Below, one piece after another: positions 7,395-13,717 of a stretch of 25,480 bases of DNA. Under the pieces are notes generated by a model, which ran no database searches, was not told the origin of the DNA, and saw nothing but the letters and a program-made list of their open reading frames with translations. The stretch comes from Anaerolineales bacterium. Its GTDB lineage: Bacteria > Chloroflexota > Anaerolineae > Anaerolineales > JABWBV01. The stretch's first letter is position 1. Every line of letters begins with the position of its first letter. The position numbers were made by a program, and so were the translations under genes. Location: assembly GCA_027019845.1 (NCBI GenBank), contig JALUWE010000535.1, positions 1 through 25,480 of the forward strand. Direction: 5' to 3'.

Positions 7395-8768
7395 TCACGG
7401 CGCAAAATGGGAATGTGCCGCATCCCCCAACATCTGCCGCGCGGCGCGGCGGCCAATCTCCACCGCGAAATTCGTCCCCCGATCCCACGGATACACCTGG
7501 CTCATACTGGCAAAATACAGACCCCGAAGCGGGGTGCGAATAGCCGGAATGTTGCGGGAGTGCTCCACCAGCGGCACCGGCTGGGCGTAAGCGGTGCGGA
7601 ACAGCCAGGTTTTGTTGATCCAGTCTGCCTTGAAGCGTGGGTTGAAGCGTTGGATGGCCGGCAGAAAGCGTTGCAGCAATTCCTCTTGTGAAAGCGCGAA
7701 ATACTCGTGTTCGGGCGGCAGGTAGTCGCCGCAGTAAACGATATGCTCGCCCCCAAAATGCTCCGGCGAGACGAAATTGGTGTGCTCCACCAGCGCCAGG
7801 AACGGGTATCCCGCGCTTTTGGGGATGTTGAACCAGTAGTAGCCCTGCTCGGAGAGACGCTGTTTGAGCGAGAGCACCATGACCACCGCGCCCATGTGTT
7901 TGAGAGATTGCAGCCCGTTCAGATAGGCGGGGGGCAGGTCGGGAACCAGGCGCGCCAGCAAACCCGGGGAGGTGGTCACCAGGCAGCGGTCGAAGGTGGC
8001 GGGCGGGTGCGCGGCGGGGGAAACGGTCACCCCGCCCGGCCCGGGCCGGATCGCCTCGACCGGGGTAGCCAGCTCGATCCGCACGCCGATGGCGCGCAAT
8101 TTTTCGGCGAAGTGATCGCAAAACTGCTGGAAACCGCCCGCATACGTGCCCAGCCGGGTGGTGCGCGCTTTCAGCCGCGCCCACAGCCAGGCCATGTTCA
8201 CTTCGCTGGCGTAGGGGCCAAATTTGCCGACTACCAGCGGCTGCCACATGCTTTCGTACACCGCCCGCCCGGCCCAGCGGCGCATCCAGGCTTCTACCGT
8301 GTGCTTTTCGAGCGCGCGCCAGTTGTTCGTCAGCCGCAGGAACAGACCCACCAGCCCGAAACGCGCCTTGTTCCACCCGAATCCCAGGCCGGGAAAGGCC
8401 AGCGCGTGCAGAATCGAGTCGAAGGGGTACCATTTGCCGTGGTGCAGCAATACGGTGTAGGGCCGCGGAAAAAGCACATGCTGGCGCAGGCCCAGTTCAT
8501 CGATCAGGCGCAGCATGTGGGCGTCGCTCTGGAACCAGTGATGGTAAAACTTCTCCACCGACCAGTCCCAGTGGGGTTCACGAAAGCCGGAGGCCAGCCC
8601 ACCGACGTGGTCGGCAGCCTCGTAGATGGTGACGTGGCAGCCCGCACGCGCCAGGTCCCAGGCCGCGGACATGCCGGTGATGCCCGCACCGATGATGGCG
8701 ACGTTGCAAACATCCGAAGTCCCCAAGACTTCGGATGTCTGTTGATGCTTCGGGTGTTGGTGTGTCAC
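7395..8768 (-). CDS. NAD(P)/FAD-dependent amine-oxidase-like oxidoreductase (protoporphyrinogen-oxidase-like fold)
   Basis: A 457-residue flavoprotein. The dinucleotide-binding motif GAGITG (27-32) lies in VAIIGAGITGMSAAWDLARAG, followed by the second FAD-contacting stretch YEAADHVGGLASG. A C-terminal FAD-closing motif is seen in GLYFASMSQVYPWDRGTNFAVEIGRRAA. This is the pattern of the amine oxidase/protoporphyrinogen oxidase/phytoene desaturase superfamily. Relatives annotated only as FAD-dependent oxidoreductases often sit near glycan or lipid genes; the substrate cannot be read from sequence. The first 22 residues are non-conserved and overlap an 11-bp palindrome (8710-8738), so the true start may be lower, for example the TTG at codon 15. 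The HhH protein gene ends 16 bases upstream on the same strand, suggesting cotranscription. Confidence 0.85.
   Translation of the reverse strand: MTHQHPKHQQTSEVLGTSDVCNVAIIGAGITGMSAAWDLARAGCHVTIYEAADHVGGLASGFREPHWDWSVEKFYHHWFQSDAHMLRLIDELGLRQHVLFPRPYTVLLHHGKWYPFDSILHALAFPGLGFGWNKARFGLVGLFLRLTNNWRALEKHTVEAWMRRWAGRAVYESMWQPLVVGKFGPYASEVNMAWLWARLKARTTRLGTYAGGFQQFCDHFAEKLRAIGVRIELATPVEAIRPGPGGVTVSPAAHPPATFDRCLVTTSPGLLARLVPDLPPAYLNGLQSLKHMGAVVMVLSLKQRLSEQGYYWFNIPKSAGYPFLALVEHTNFVSPEHFGGEHIVYCGDYLPPEHEYFALSQEELLQRFLPAIQRFNPRFKADWINKTWLFRTAYAQPVPLVEHSRNIPAIRTPLRGLYFASMSQVYPWDRGTNFAVEIGRRAARQMLGDAAHSHFAP
8710..8738. repeat. perfect 11-bp palindrome inside the N-terminus of the FAD oxidoreductase gene
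   Basis: ACATCCGAAGT (8710-8720) and ACTTCGGATGT (8728-8738) are exact inverted repeats with a 7-base loop. The palindrome is in frame and encodes roughly residues 11-20, just before the Rossmann motif. It looks like a REP-type insertion that created an N-terminal extension, or an mRNA hairpin near the true start. Confidence 0.75.
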
Positions 8769-8784
8769 AGCATGTCGAAAAAGA

Positions 8785-9336
8785 TCAACCCGCGTGGCGC
8801 CCGCCGGAAAGCTCGTCCTGGAGCTTGTGCAGTGCTTCCCAATCGCCCGCCGCGGCCAGGGCTGCCTGTTGGGGCCAGGAGGCCGGGTCCATGTACTGGT
8901 AGCCTGCGCCCTCTAAAATGTCTTGCAAGCGGCTGACTGGCGTCTCGGCAAGCTGGGCAAACGTCAGGATACCGGCCTGGTTCAGCAGGGAGGCGACTTT
9001 GGGGCCGATGCCTTCCAGTTTTTTGAGGTCGTCGGGTTGGGAAGGCGCGGGCGCGGGTTCTGGCGAGGCCGTTTCCGCCGCGGCTGCTTCTGTTGTCTGG
9101 GCGGCTGCCTCGTGCTGGTGGGCGTCATGCGCGTGATCGCCGTGATCGTCATGATCGTGCGCCGGGGCCTGGTGCAGGTCTTCCCGGCTGCTCTGATAGC
9201 TGAGCAGCCACCACAGTACCAGGACGATCAGCAGGATGATCACAACGGTCCAAAACGGCGAGAGGCCAGAGACGCGTTCGACCTGAAGTTGCGAGGAAAA
9301 AGGAAAAGATAAGGAAAACGAGAGAAATGGGAACAT
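8785..9336 (-). CDS. membrane-anchored His-rich protein with helix-hairpin-helix domain
   Basis: A 183-residue protein in three parts. A single transmembrane helix lies at about 28-46 (FWTVVIILLIVLVLWWLL). It is followed by a low-complexity linker with eight histidines and several acids at 55-76 (pattern HDHDDHGDHAHDAHQH), then an Ala/Glu/Pro stretch. The C-terminal domain (102-180) contains DLKKLEGIGPKVASLLNQAGI, a helix-hairpin-helix motif of the kind found in DUF4332-like and rpsM/ligase-like modules. The His/Asp linker could bind zinc, nickel or copper. Helix-hairpin-helix modules usually bind DNA backbone or other proteins; a membrane-tethered version is unusual and no function is claimed. 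GAGGAGG about 10 bases above the ATG supports the start. Confidence 0.82.
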   Translation of the reverse strand: MFPFLSFSLSFPFSSQLQVERVSGLSPFWTVVIILLIVLVLWWLLSYQSSREDLHQAPAHDHDDHGDHAHDAHQHEAAAQTTEAAAAETASPEPAPAPSQPDDLKKLEGIGPKVASLLNQAGILTFAQLAETPVSRLQDILEGAGYQYMDPASWPQQAALAAAGDWEALHKLQDELSGGRHAG

Positions 9337-9372
9337 TGTTTACAAGCCTCCTCAATGAAAAGACCTTATAGG

Positions 9373-9481
9373 ACTTACGCAGTTGAGACCTCACAGGTCT
9401 ACCCAAAATCGACTGCATCCGGGCATCTCCATGCGCTTTGAGACCTGTGAGGTCTGGGTACGACTTTTCAAGTGCGTAACT
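9373..9481. repeat. MITE-like dispersed repeat, copy B (109 bp)
   Basis: Same family and orientation as 2659-2793. It begins ACTTACGCAGTT, ends AAGTGCGTAACT and keeps both arms of the internal 14-bp inverted repeat. It lacks a 24-base segment present in copies A and C. It fills nearly the whole gap between the flippase-like gene and the HhH gene. Confidence 0.85.
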
Positions 9482-9488
9482 CCTGTTA

Positions 9489-10508
9489 TTAAGATGTCTG
9501 CACGGGATTGGTTTCTATTTTATCAGCTTCTTCGCTCCACTTGATCCCCTCCCTGGCCAGGTAGAACGCGCCCAGCAGGGTAATGGGGACCCACAGCGCG
9601 ACGTGCAGCACCAGGGTATAGCCTGCCGCCAGCGCGGCGTCCACGCCCGCGGCCTTGAGCACCGCGATACCCGGCGCATCGAACGTGCCCACGTAGCCCG
9701 GTGCGGAAGGCAGGGTGGTCGCCAGGTTGACGATGCCGTTCATCAACATCAGGGTAAAAAAATCCACCTGGAACGGAAAAGCGTGCATCACGAACCAGTA
9801 TTTGCCGGTCTCCAGCAGCCAGATGACGACCGAAGTAGCGAACACCATGAGCGCGTTGGCCGGAGAGCGCAGCGAGGCCAGCCCGCCCAGGAATTTTTCC
9901 GCCATCTCCAGCAGGCGCGGCCGCAAACGAACCGGCCCCAAGCGGGTGATCGCCCAGCGGCTGAGCTGTTCGGCCGGTTGGGGGAACATGGCGGCCAGCA
10001 AAAACGCGGCCAGCGCCAGCGCGAACGCGGCTGCGCCCCACACCGCGACCTGCTGGATATTGCCCACAAAGCCGGAATCCGCGGTCAGTTGTGCCAGGCG
10101 GGGCAGGTTGAGGAACACGAAAGCCAGCATCACCACCCCGTCGAAAATGCGCTCCACGATGATGGTCGCCAGGGAAGCGGAAATCGGCACAGATTCCTGC
10201 CGCTTGAGCACCACCGCGCGCAACACCTCCCCGGCCCGGGCCGGGTAAATGTTGTTCCCCATGTAACCGATGGCAACCACCGGGAACATCGTGCCGGTCT
10301 TGACCGCTTTGACCGGGCGCAGCAGATAATGCCAGCGCCAGGCCCGCGCCCAAACCCCCAAAAAATACACACCCACGCCAGGCAGCAACCACCAGTAGTT
10401 GGCGTCTTGCAGTGTTTCCCACATCTCCTCCAACCCCAGGCCGCGCAACGCCAACCACAAAAACAGCGCGCTGATCAGCACGCCGAGCCAAAATTTCCAA
10501 TTCTTCAC
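9489..10508 (-). CDS. LPG-synthase-TM / flippase-like integral membrane protein (UPF0104 family)
   Basis: About 339 residues with some eight hydrophobic segments, starting FWLGVLISALFLWLAL and ending VPITLLGAFYLA. Family signatures are GYMGNNIYPARAGEVLRA, VERIFDGVVML and TLPSAPGYVGTFDAPG. They identify the membrane domain shared by lysylphosphatidylglycerol synthases and by stand-alone putative lipid or lipid-linked-sugar flippases. No soluble aminoacyl-transferase domain is attached, so lipid translocation is more likely than lysine transfer. An upstream ATG at 10583 would add 25 polar, unlikely residues and run through the divergent promoter. GTG at 10508, reading VKNWKFWLG, gives the normal N-terminus. 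A TACAAT lies 10 bases before it. The neighbouring FAD enzyme suggests a shared envelope-lipid or glycan context (inference). Confidence 0.85.
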   Translation of the reverse strand: MKNWKFWLGVLISALFLWLALRGLGLEEMWETLQDANYWWLLPGVGVYFLGVWARAWRWHYLLRPVKAVKTGTMFPVVAIGYMGNNIYPARAGEVLRAVVLKRQESVPISASLATIIVERIFDGVVMLAFVFLNLPRLAQLTADSGFVGNIQQVAVWGAAAFALALAAFLLAAMFPQPAEQLSRWAITRLGPVRLRPRLLEMAEKFLGGLASLRSPANALMVFATSVVIWLLETGKYWFVMHAFPFQVDFFTLMLMNGIVNLATTLPSAPGYVGTFDAPGIAVLKAAGVDAALAAGYTLVLHVALWVPITLLGAFYLAREGIKWSEEADKIETNPVQTS

Positions 10509-10519
10509 GACAAGCGCAA

Positions 10520-10549
10520 TTGTACCATCGAACCGGCTCGCGATATAAT
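10520..10549 (+). promoter_or_regulatory. promoter TTGTAC-N18-TATAAT, leaderless
   Basis: The -35-like TTGTAC (10520-10525) and a perfect TATAAT (10544-10549) are 18 bases apart. The GTG start of the propeller protein follows 6 bases after the -10, so the mRNA should begin at or within a base or two of the start codon. The TTG at 10520 that opens the longest reading frame is thus part of the promoter. Confidence 0.75.
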
Positions 10550-10555
10550 CGCTGT

Positions 10556-11887
10556 GTGCACATTCAACGCCGGACGACTCCACGCTGGCTGATTCTGGTC
10601 CCGATCGGGGTGCTGATCCTGATCGCGGGCGCGCTCGCCCTGGCGCGCGGGCGTCCCCGGCTGGCCGATACGTTCCCGGACCCGGGCGCGGTGGCGGTTC
10701 CCGGTCTGGCCCCGGTGCGTCTCACCTTTTCCCGCCCCATGAACCGCGAAAGCGTGGCACAGAACCTCCGCTTTCAGCCCGCCGTGCCCGGCGATCTGTT
10801 CTGGGAAGGCAACACCCTCACCTTCACCCCTTCCCAACCCTGGCCTGCGGGAGAGACCATTACCGTCACATTGGGAAGCGGCGCGCGCGCCTCCGCCGGG
10901 CTGCCCCTGGCCGAAACCCAGGCCTGGTCGTTTCGGGCCGCGCCCACCCTGTTGGCCTACCTGTGGCCCGCAGACGGAGACCCCAACCTGTTCACCCTCG
11001 ATCCCGCCTCCGGCAACACGTTCCAACTCACCGATACGGGTGGCGTGTTGGATTACAGCCTCAGTCCAGACGGCCTGACCATCTACTTCAGCGTGCAAAA
11101 CGGGCAGGGCGGCGCGGACCTCTGGCGGCTGGACAGGTTGAGCGGGCAAGCCCAGCCCTGGATACTCTGCAGAGAGCAACTGTGCAGCGCGCCCCAACCC
11201 TCCCCCGACGGAACCTATCTGGCCTATGAAAATACCTCCCGCGTGGAAATCTCGCTCGTCCCTCTCCACGACAACGCGCCCCGCCTCCCCAACCTGAAAG
11301 GCGTTCGCCCGCTGTGGTCCTCTCAGGGACTGCTGGCCTACTACAACCCCGATCAGGCCGCCTACCTGATCTTCGACCCCGCCAGCGGTGAGACCCGCAC
11401 CTTCCCCAACGAAACCGGCGAGCCAGGAGTTTGGGCGCCCGACGGGGCCGCTTTCGTGACCATCGAAATCTTCCCCGCCTCCGAGGCCCAGCCCTTCCCC
11501 GTCAGCCATCTGCTCAGTTTTCTGCCCGTGAACGGCATCATCACCAACCTCTCGAACCTGGACGACGTGGAAGACTCCTCCCCCGCCTTCTCCCCTGATG
11601 GCGCCTGGCTGGCTTTCGCCCGCAAATTCCTGTCCCCTGACCGCTGGACTCCCGGGCGCCAGCTCTGGCTGATGCGCCCAACCGGCGGCGAAGCCTTCCC
11701 GCTCACCGACGCGCCGCTCTACAACCACTCCGCCTTTGCCTGGCATCCCGACGGCAAACAGATTGCCTACGTGCGCTCCAACCAGGCCACCTTCAGCGAG
11801 CCGCCCGAAATCTGGCTGATCGACATCGAACAGCGCCAACCCCTGCGGCTGGTCATCGGCGGCTTCGCCCCGCGCTGGATACCGTAA
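10556..11887 (+). CDS. membrane-anchored Ig-like / TolB-type beta-propeller protein
   Basis: 443 residues from a GTG start. An N-terminal signal anchor (WLILVPIGVLILIAGALALA) leads to the exported part. Residues of about 40-130 resemble the bacterial Ig-like Big_5 domain (PVRLTFSRPMNRESVAQNLR, ENTLTFTPSQPWPAGETITV by pattern). The remainder holds repeated PD40/TolB-like blades: SPDGLTIYFS, SPDGTYLAYE, APDGAAFVTI, SPDGAWLAFAR and HPDGKQIAYV. Such propellers bind proteins or ligands outside the membrane; no catalytic residue is evident. It is transcribed divergently from the flippase-like gene with a 47-base gap. The start was chosen because a TATAAT precedes the GTG by 6 bases. Translation ends at 11887, directly before a tandem array. 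Confidence 0.82.
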   Translation: MHIQRRTTPRWLILVPIGVLILIAGALALARGRPRLADTFPDPGAVAVPGLAPVRLTFSRPMNRESVAQNLRFQPAVPGDLFWEGNTLTFTPSQPWPAGETITVTLGSGARASAGLPLAETQAWSFRAAPTLLAYLWPADGDPNLFTLDPASGNTFQLTDTGGVLDYSLSPDGLTIYFSVQNGQGGADLWRLDRLSGQAQPWILCREQLCSAPQPSPDGTYLAYENTSRVEISLVPLHDNAPRLPNLKGVRPLWSSQGLLAYYNPDQAAYLIFDPASGETRTFPNETGEPGVWAPDGAAFVTIEIFPASEAQPFPVSHLLSFLPVNGIITNLSNLDDVEDSSPAFSPDGAWLAFARKFLSPDRWTPGRQLWLMRPTGGEAFPLTDAPLYNHSAFAWHPDGKQIAYVRSNQATFSEPPEIWLIDIEQRQPLRLVIGGFAPRWIP

Positions 11888-11895
11888 TTTGTCTG

Positions 11896-11995
11896 ACTGG
11901 TCTTACTTGTCGGAGTGGTCTTACTTGTCTGAGTGGTCTTACTTGTCGGAGTGGTCTTACTTGTCTGGCTGGTCTTACTTGTCGGAGTGGTCTGG
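11896..11995. repeat. 18-bp tandem repeat, about 5.5 units
   Basis: Units of the form AGTGGTCTTACTTGTCGG alternate between ...TGTCGG and ...TGTCTG endings, giving an 18/36-bp hierarchy. The array begins 8 bases after the stop codon of the propeller gene. The period is a multiple of three, so it stays open in several frames on both strands, but no start signal or family supports a protein. Confidence 0.9.
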
Positions 11996-12032
11996 GGGGC
12001 TGGCGGGTCTCTTCCCGGCTGGCCAATCGCTC

Positions 12033-12295
12033 ATTTACCCATTTACCCATTTACCCAATTACCCAATTACCCAATTACCCATTTACCCAATACCCCATCC
12101 TTCGACTACAGGCTCGCTCCGCTCCCCTTCCGCTCAGGATGTAATTACCCAATTACCCAATTACCCATTTACCCATTTACCCAATACCCCATCCTTCGAC
12201 TACAGGCTCGCTCCGCTCCCCTTCCGCTCAGGATGTAATTACCCAATTACCCAATTACCCAATTCACAATTAACCGTTCACAATTCACAATTCAC
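12033..12295. repeat. composite low-complexity intergenic array (ACCCAATT type) with a 94-bp duplication
   Basis: Octamer-like units ATTTACCC/AATTACCC are interrupted twice by a core running from ATCCTTCGACTACAGGC to CGCTCAGGATG (12097-12141 and 12191-12235, period 94 bp). The CATCCT and AGGATG ends of the core are inverted repeats. It finishes with a 35-bp block beginning AATTCACAATTAACCG (12261-12295) that recurs exactly, inverted, at 18456-18490. The plus strand is almost free of G outside the cores. With 11896-11995 it explains the gene-free stretch 11888-12310. Confidence 0.9.
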
Positions 12296-12310
12296 AATTC
12301 CCCAACGCCC

Positions 12311-12820
12311 ATGCTCAACCACCCCGCCCCCGATTTCACCCTCCCCGACCTGAACGGCACGCCCCACCGTCTGAGCGACTACCGCGGCCGGATCGTGGTC
12401 CTCAACTTCTGGTCCGCGGAATGCCCCTGGTCCGCGCGCGGCGATGAGACCCTGCGCGCTTACCTCGACGAATGGGGCGCCGGGGTCGTGCTGCTGCCTA
12501 TCGCCTCCAACGCCAACGAGCCGCGGGAAATGCTCTCCCGTGTGGCCCGTGAGCGCGGCCTGCCCCTCGTGCTGCACGACGCCAGCCGGAAAGTCGCCGA
12601 GGCCTACCAGGCGCAAACCACCCCCCACCTCTTCGTGATCGACCCGCAAGGCATCCTGCGCTACCAGGGCGCGCTGAACGACATCACCTTTCGCCGGAAG
12701 ACCCCGACGCGCCACTACCTGAAAGACGCGGTAAACGCGCTGCTGCGCGGAGAATCCCCCCAACCGGCAGAAACACCGCCCTATGGTTGTACGATTGTGT
12801 ACTACGCACAGGAAAATTAA
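12311..12820 (+). CDS. thioredoxin-fold redoxin (AhpC/TSA-like)
   Basis: 169 residues. The N-terminus NHPAPDFTLPDLNGTPHRLSD and the core GRIVVLNFWSAECPW are typical of thioredoxin-fold redoxins. The active site reads WSAECPWS: Cys38 is kept, the position that is often a first cysteine is Ser35, and Ser41 takes the CxxS position. A second cysteine, Cys160, lies in the C-terminal YGCTIVY segment seen in a subset of these proteins, so a Cys38-Cys160 disulphide as in 2-Cys peroxiredoxins is possible (inference). The cis-proline loop is QTTPHLFVID. No signal peptide is seen, so it is cytoplasmic. No Shine-Dalgarno precedes the ATG; the region upstream is a repeat array. A terminator follows at 12825-12847. 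Confidence 0.88.
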   Translation: MLNHPAPDFTLPDLNGTPHRLSDYRGRIVVLNFWSAECPWSARGDETLRAYLDEWGAGVVLLPIASNANEPREMLSRVARERGLPLVLHDASRKVAEAYQAQTTPHLFVIDPQGILRYQGALNDITFRRKTPTRHYLKDAVNALLRGESPQPAETPPYGCTIVYYAQEN

Positions 12821-12824
12821 ACGA

Positions 12825-12847
12825 AAAACGGGCTGTTCGCCCGTTTT
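12825..12847. terminator. bidirectional terminator between redoxin and small membrane protein genes
   Basis: AAAACGGGC (12825-12833) and GCCCGTTTT (12839-12847) form a 9-bp stem with a 5-base loop. The A and T runs at its feet allow use by both the redoxin gene (plus) and the convergent small gene (minus). Confidence 0.88.
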
Positions 12848-12858
12848 CTGCGACGCTG

Positions 12859-12984
12859 TTATTGCCAGGGATGTTTGCGCACCCGTACAGCCACCCGCCG
12901 AACCTGCCTCTCCCCTGCCCCCTGGCGAGCCAGCCATAAAAAGCCTGCACTCAACAAAACGAAAATGATAATGGTGTCAAACAT
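12859..12984 (-). CDS. 41-residue single-pass membrane peptide, function unknown
   Basis: The peptide reads MFDTIIIFVLLSAGFLWLAR and then a basic tail rich in Arg and Val ending KHPWQ. One transmembrane helix spans about residues 4-19, followed by a strongly positive cytoplasmic tail. AGAGAGGT 5 bases before the ATG is a good ribosome binding site, a TATAAT lies 75 bases upstream (13060-13065), and a terminator lies 11 bases after the stop. These three signals together support a real small gene; no family is recognised. Longer frames reaching 13491 run antisense through the DNPH1-like gene and are not credible. Confidence 0.65.
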   Translation of the reverse strand: MFDTIIIFVLLSAGFLWLARQGAGERQVRRVAVRVRKHPWQ

Positions 12985-13059
12985 GGTAACCTCTCTTGAA
13001 AACAGGTGCGCTATGCAATCTCCGTACGCAATGGATGCGATGTGGGATTGCTTTCTCAC

Positions 13060-13065
13060 ATTATA
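13060..13065 (-). promoter_or_regulatory. -10 box upstream of the small membrane peptide gene
   Basis: TATAAT on the minus strand within CCTTTATAATGTG. It would give a leader of about 70 bases for the 41-residue peptide. The -35 is weak. The same AT-rich spot could also serve the divergent DNPH1-like gene, 55 bases away. Confidence 0.45.
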
Positions 13066-13119
13066 AAGGATTGCGCACACAAGAAAAACCTGTACCTTCG
13101 TACCATTACAGGAGACGCC

Positions 13120-13551
13120 ATGCAAATTTACTTCGCCTGCTCCATCACCGGTGGCCGGAATGACGAAGCCGTCTACCAATCCATCGTGGAGGCGCTGCTG
13201 TCCGACGGCCACCACGTCCCGACCGCCATCCTGGCCCGTCCGGAGGTCGTCCACCTCGAAAAAGTGGTGGACGCGCGCGATGTGTACGCCCGTGATGTGG
13301 CCTGGATTCGCGAGAGCCACGCGCTGATCGCCGAGGTCAGCACCCCCTCGCACGGTGTGGGGTACGAAATCGGCTACGCGCTGGGGCTGGGCAAACCCGT
13401 GCTCTGCCTGCACCGCGCGGGGCGGCCGGTCTCCAAAATGCTGCTCGGCAACCCCGACCCCCTGCTGACCATCGCGGATTACGCCGACCACCAGCAGGCA
13501 GCCCAGATCGCCCGCGCGTTCCTCACACGCCTGGAACGGCGAAGCGTATGA
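13120..13551 (+). CDS. DNPH1-like 2'-deoxynucleoside 5'-phosphate N-hydrolase (nucleoside 2-deoxyribosyltransferase fold)
   Basis: 143 residues. The N-terminus IYFACSITGGRND and the block LIAEVSTPSHGVGYEIGYAL match the Rcl/DNPH1 branch of the nucleoside 2-deoxyribosyltransferase family. The catalytic glutamate is Glu83 in GVGYEIG, the phosphate-binding Ser/Gly loop is SITGG (8-12), and Asp59 lies in the conserved ARDVAWI segment. DNPH1 enzymes cleave the N-glycosidic bond of deoxynucleoside monophosphates to give a free base and deoxyribose 5-phosphate. The ATG at 13120 was chosen over longer frames because GGAGACGCC just upstream supplies the ribosome binding site and the family starts here. 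The gene lies 166 bases before the PNP-like gene, on the same strand and separated from it by a repeat array. Confidence 0.88.
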   Translation: MQIYFACSITGGRNDEAVYQSIVEALLSDGHHVPTAILARPEVVHLEKVVDARDVYARDVAWIRESHALIAEVSTPSHGVGYEIGYALGLGKPVLCLHRAGRPVSKMLLGNPDPLLTIADYADHQQAAQIARAFLTRLERRSV

Positions 13552-13555
13552 TGTT

Positions 13556-13700
13556 CAGTGGTCAGTGGTCAGTTTTCAGTGGTCAGTATCCAGTACCCAG
13601 TATCCAATACCCAATACCCAATACCCAATATCCAATTACCAATTACCCACTTACCCAATTACTCAATTACCCAATTACCCAATTACTCAATTACCCACCT
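13556..13700. repeat. graded low-complexity array between the DNPH1-like and PNP-like genes
   Basis: Short units drift from TCAGTGG through CCAGTATCC and CCAATAC heptamers to CCAATTAC octamers across about 145 bp, a gradient rather than a uniform array. The sense strand becomes G-free towards the downstream gene. There is no ORF with a start signal and no clear promoter. Confidence 0.85.
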
Positions 13701-13717
13701 AAAACAGCTCCCATCCC

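Noticed and set aside
10520..10555. TTG start extending the propeller protein by 12 residues
   Set aside because: The TTG is part of a TTGTAC -35 box with TATAAT 18 bases later, and the GTG at 10556 gives a normal signal anchor.
10509..10583. ATG start extending the flippase-like protein by 25 residues
   Set aside because: The extension is polar, not family-like, and overlaps the divergent promoter.
10505..11839. 444-codon open frame antisense to the propeller gene
   Set aside because: Shadow frame; the plus-strand protein has clear SPDG blades and an appropriate promoter.
12033..12260. CRISPR-like appearance of the repeated blocks
   Set aside because: The two 45-bp cores are separated by low-complexity octamers, not unique spacers, and no cas gene is present.
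11889..12353. 154-codon frame with WSYLSE and NYPITQLP repeats
   Set aside because: It only translates the tandem arrays and runs into the redoxin gene in another frame.
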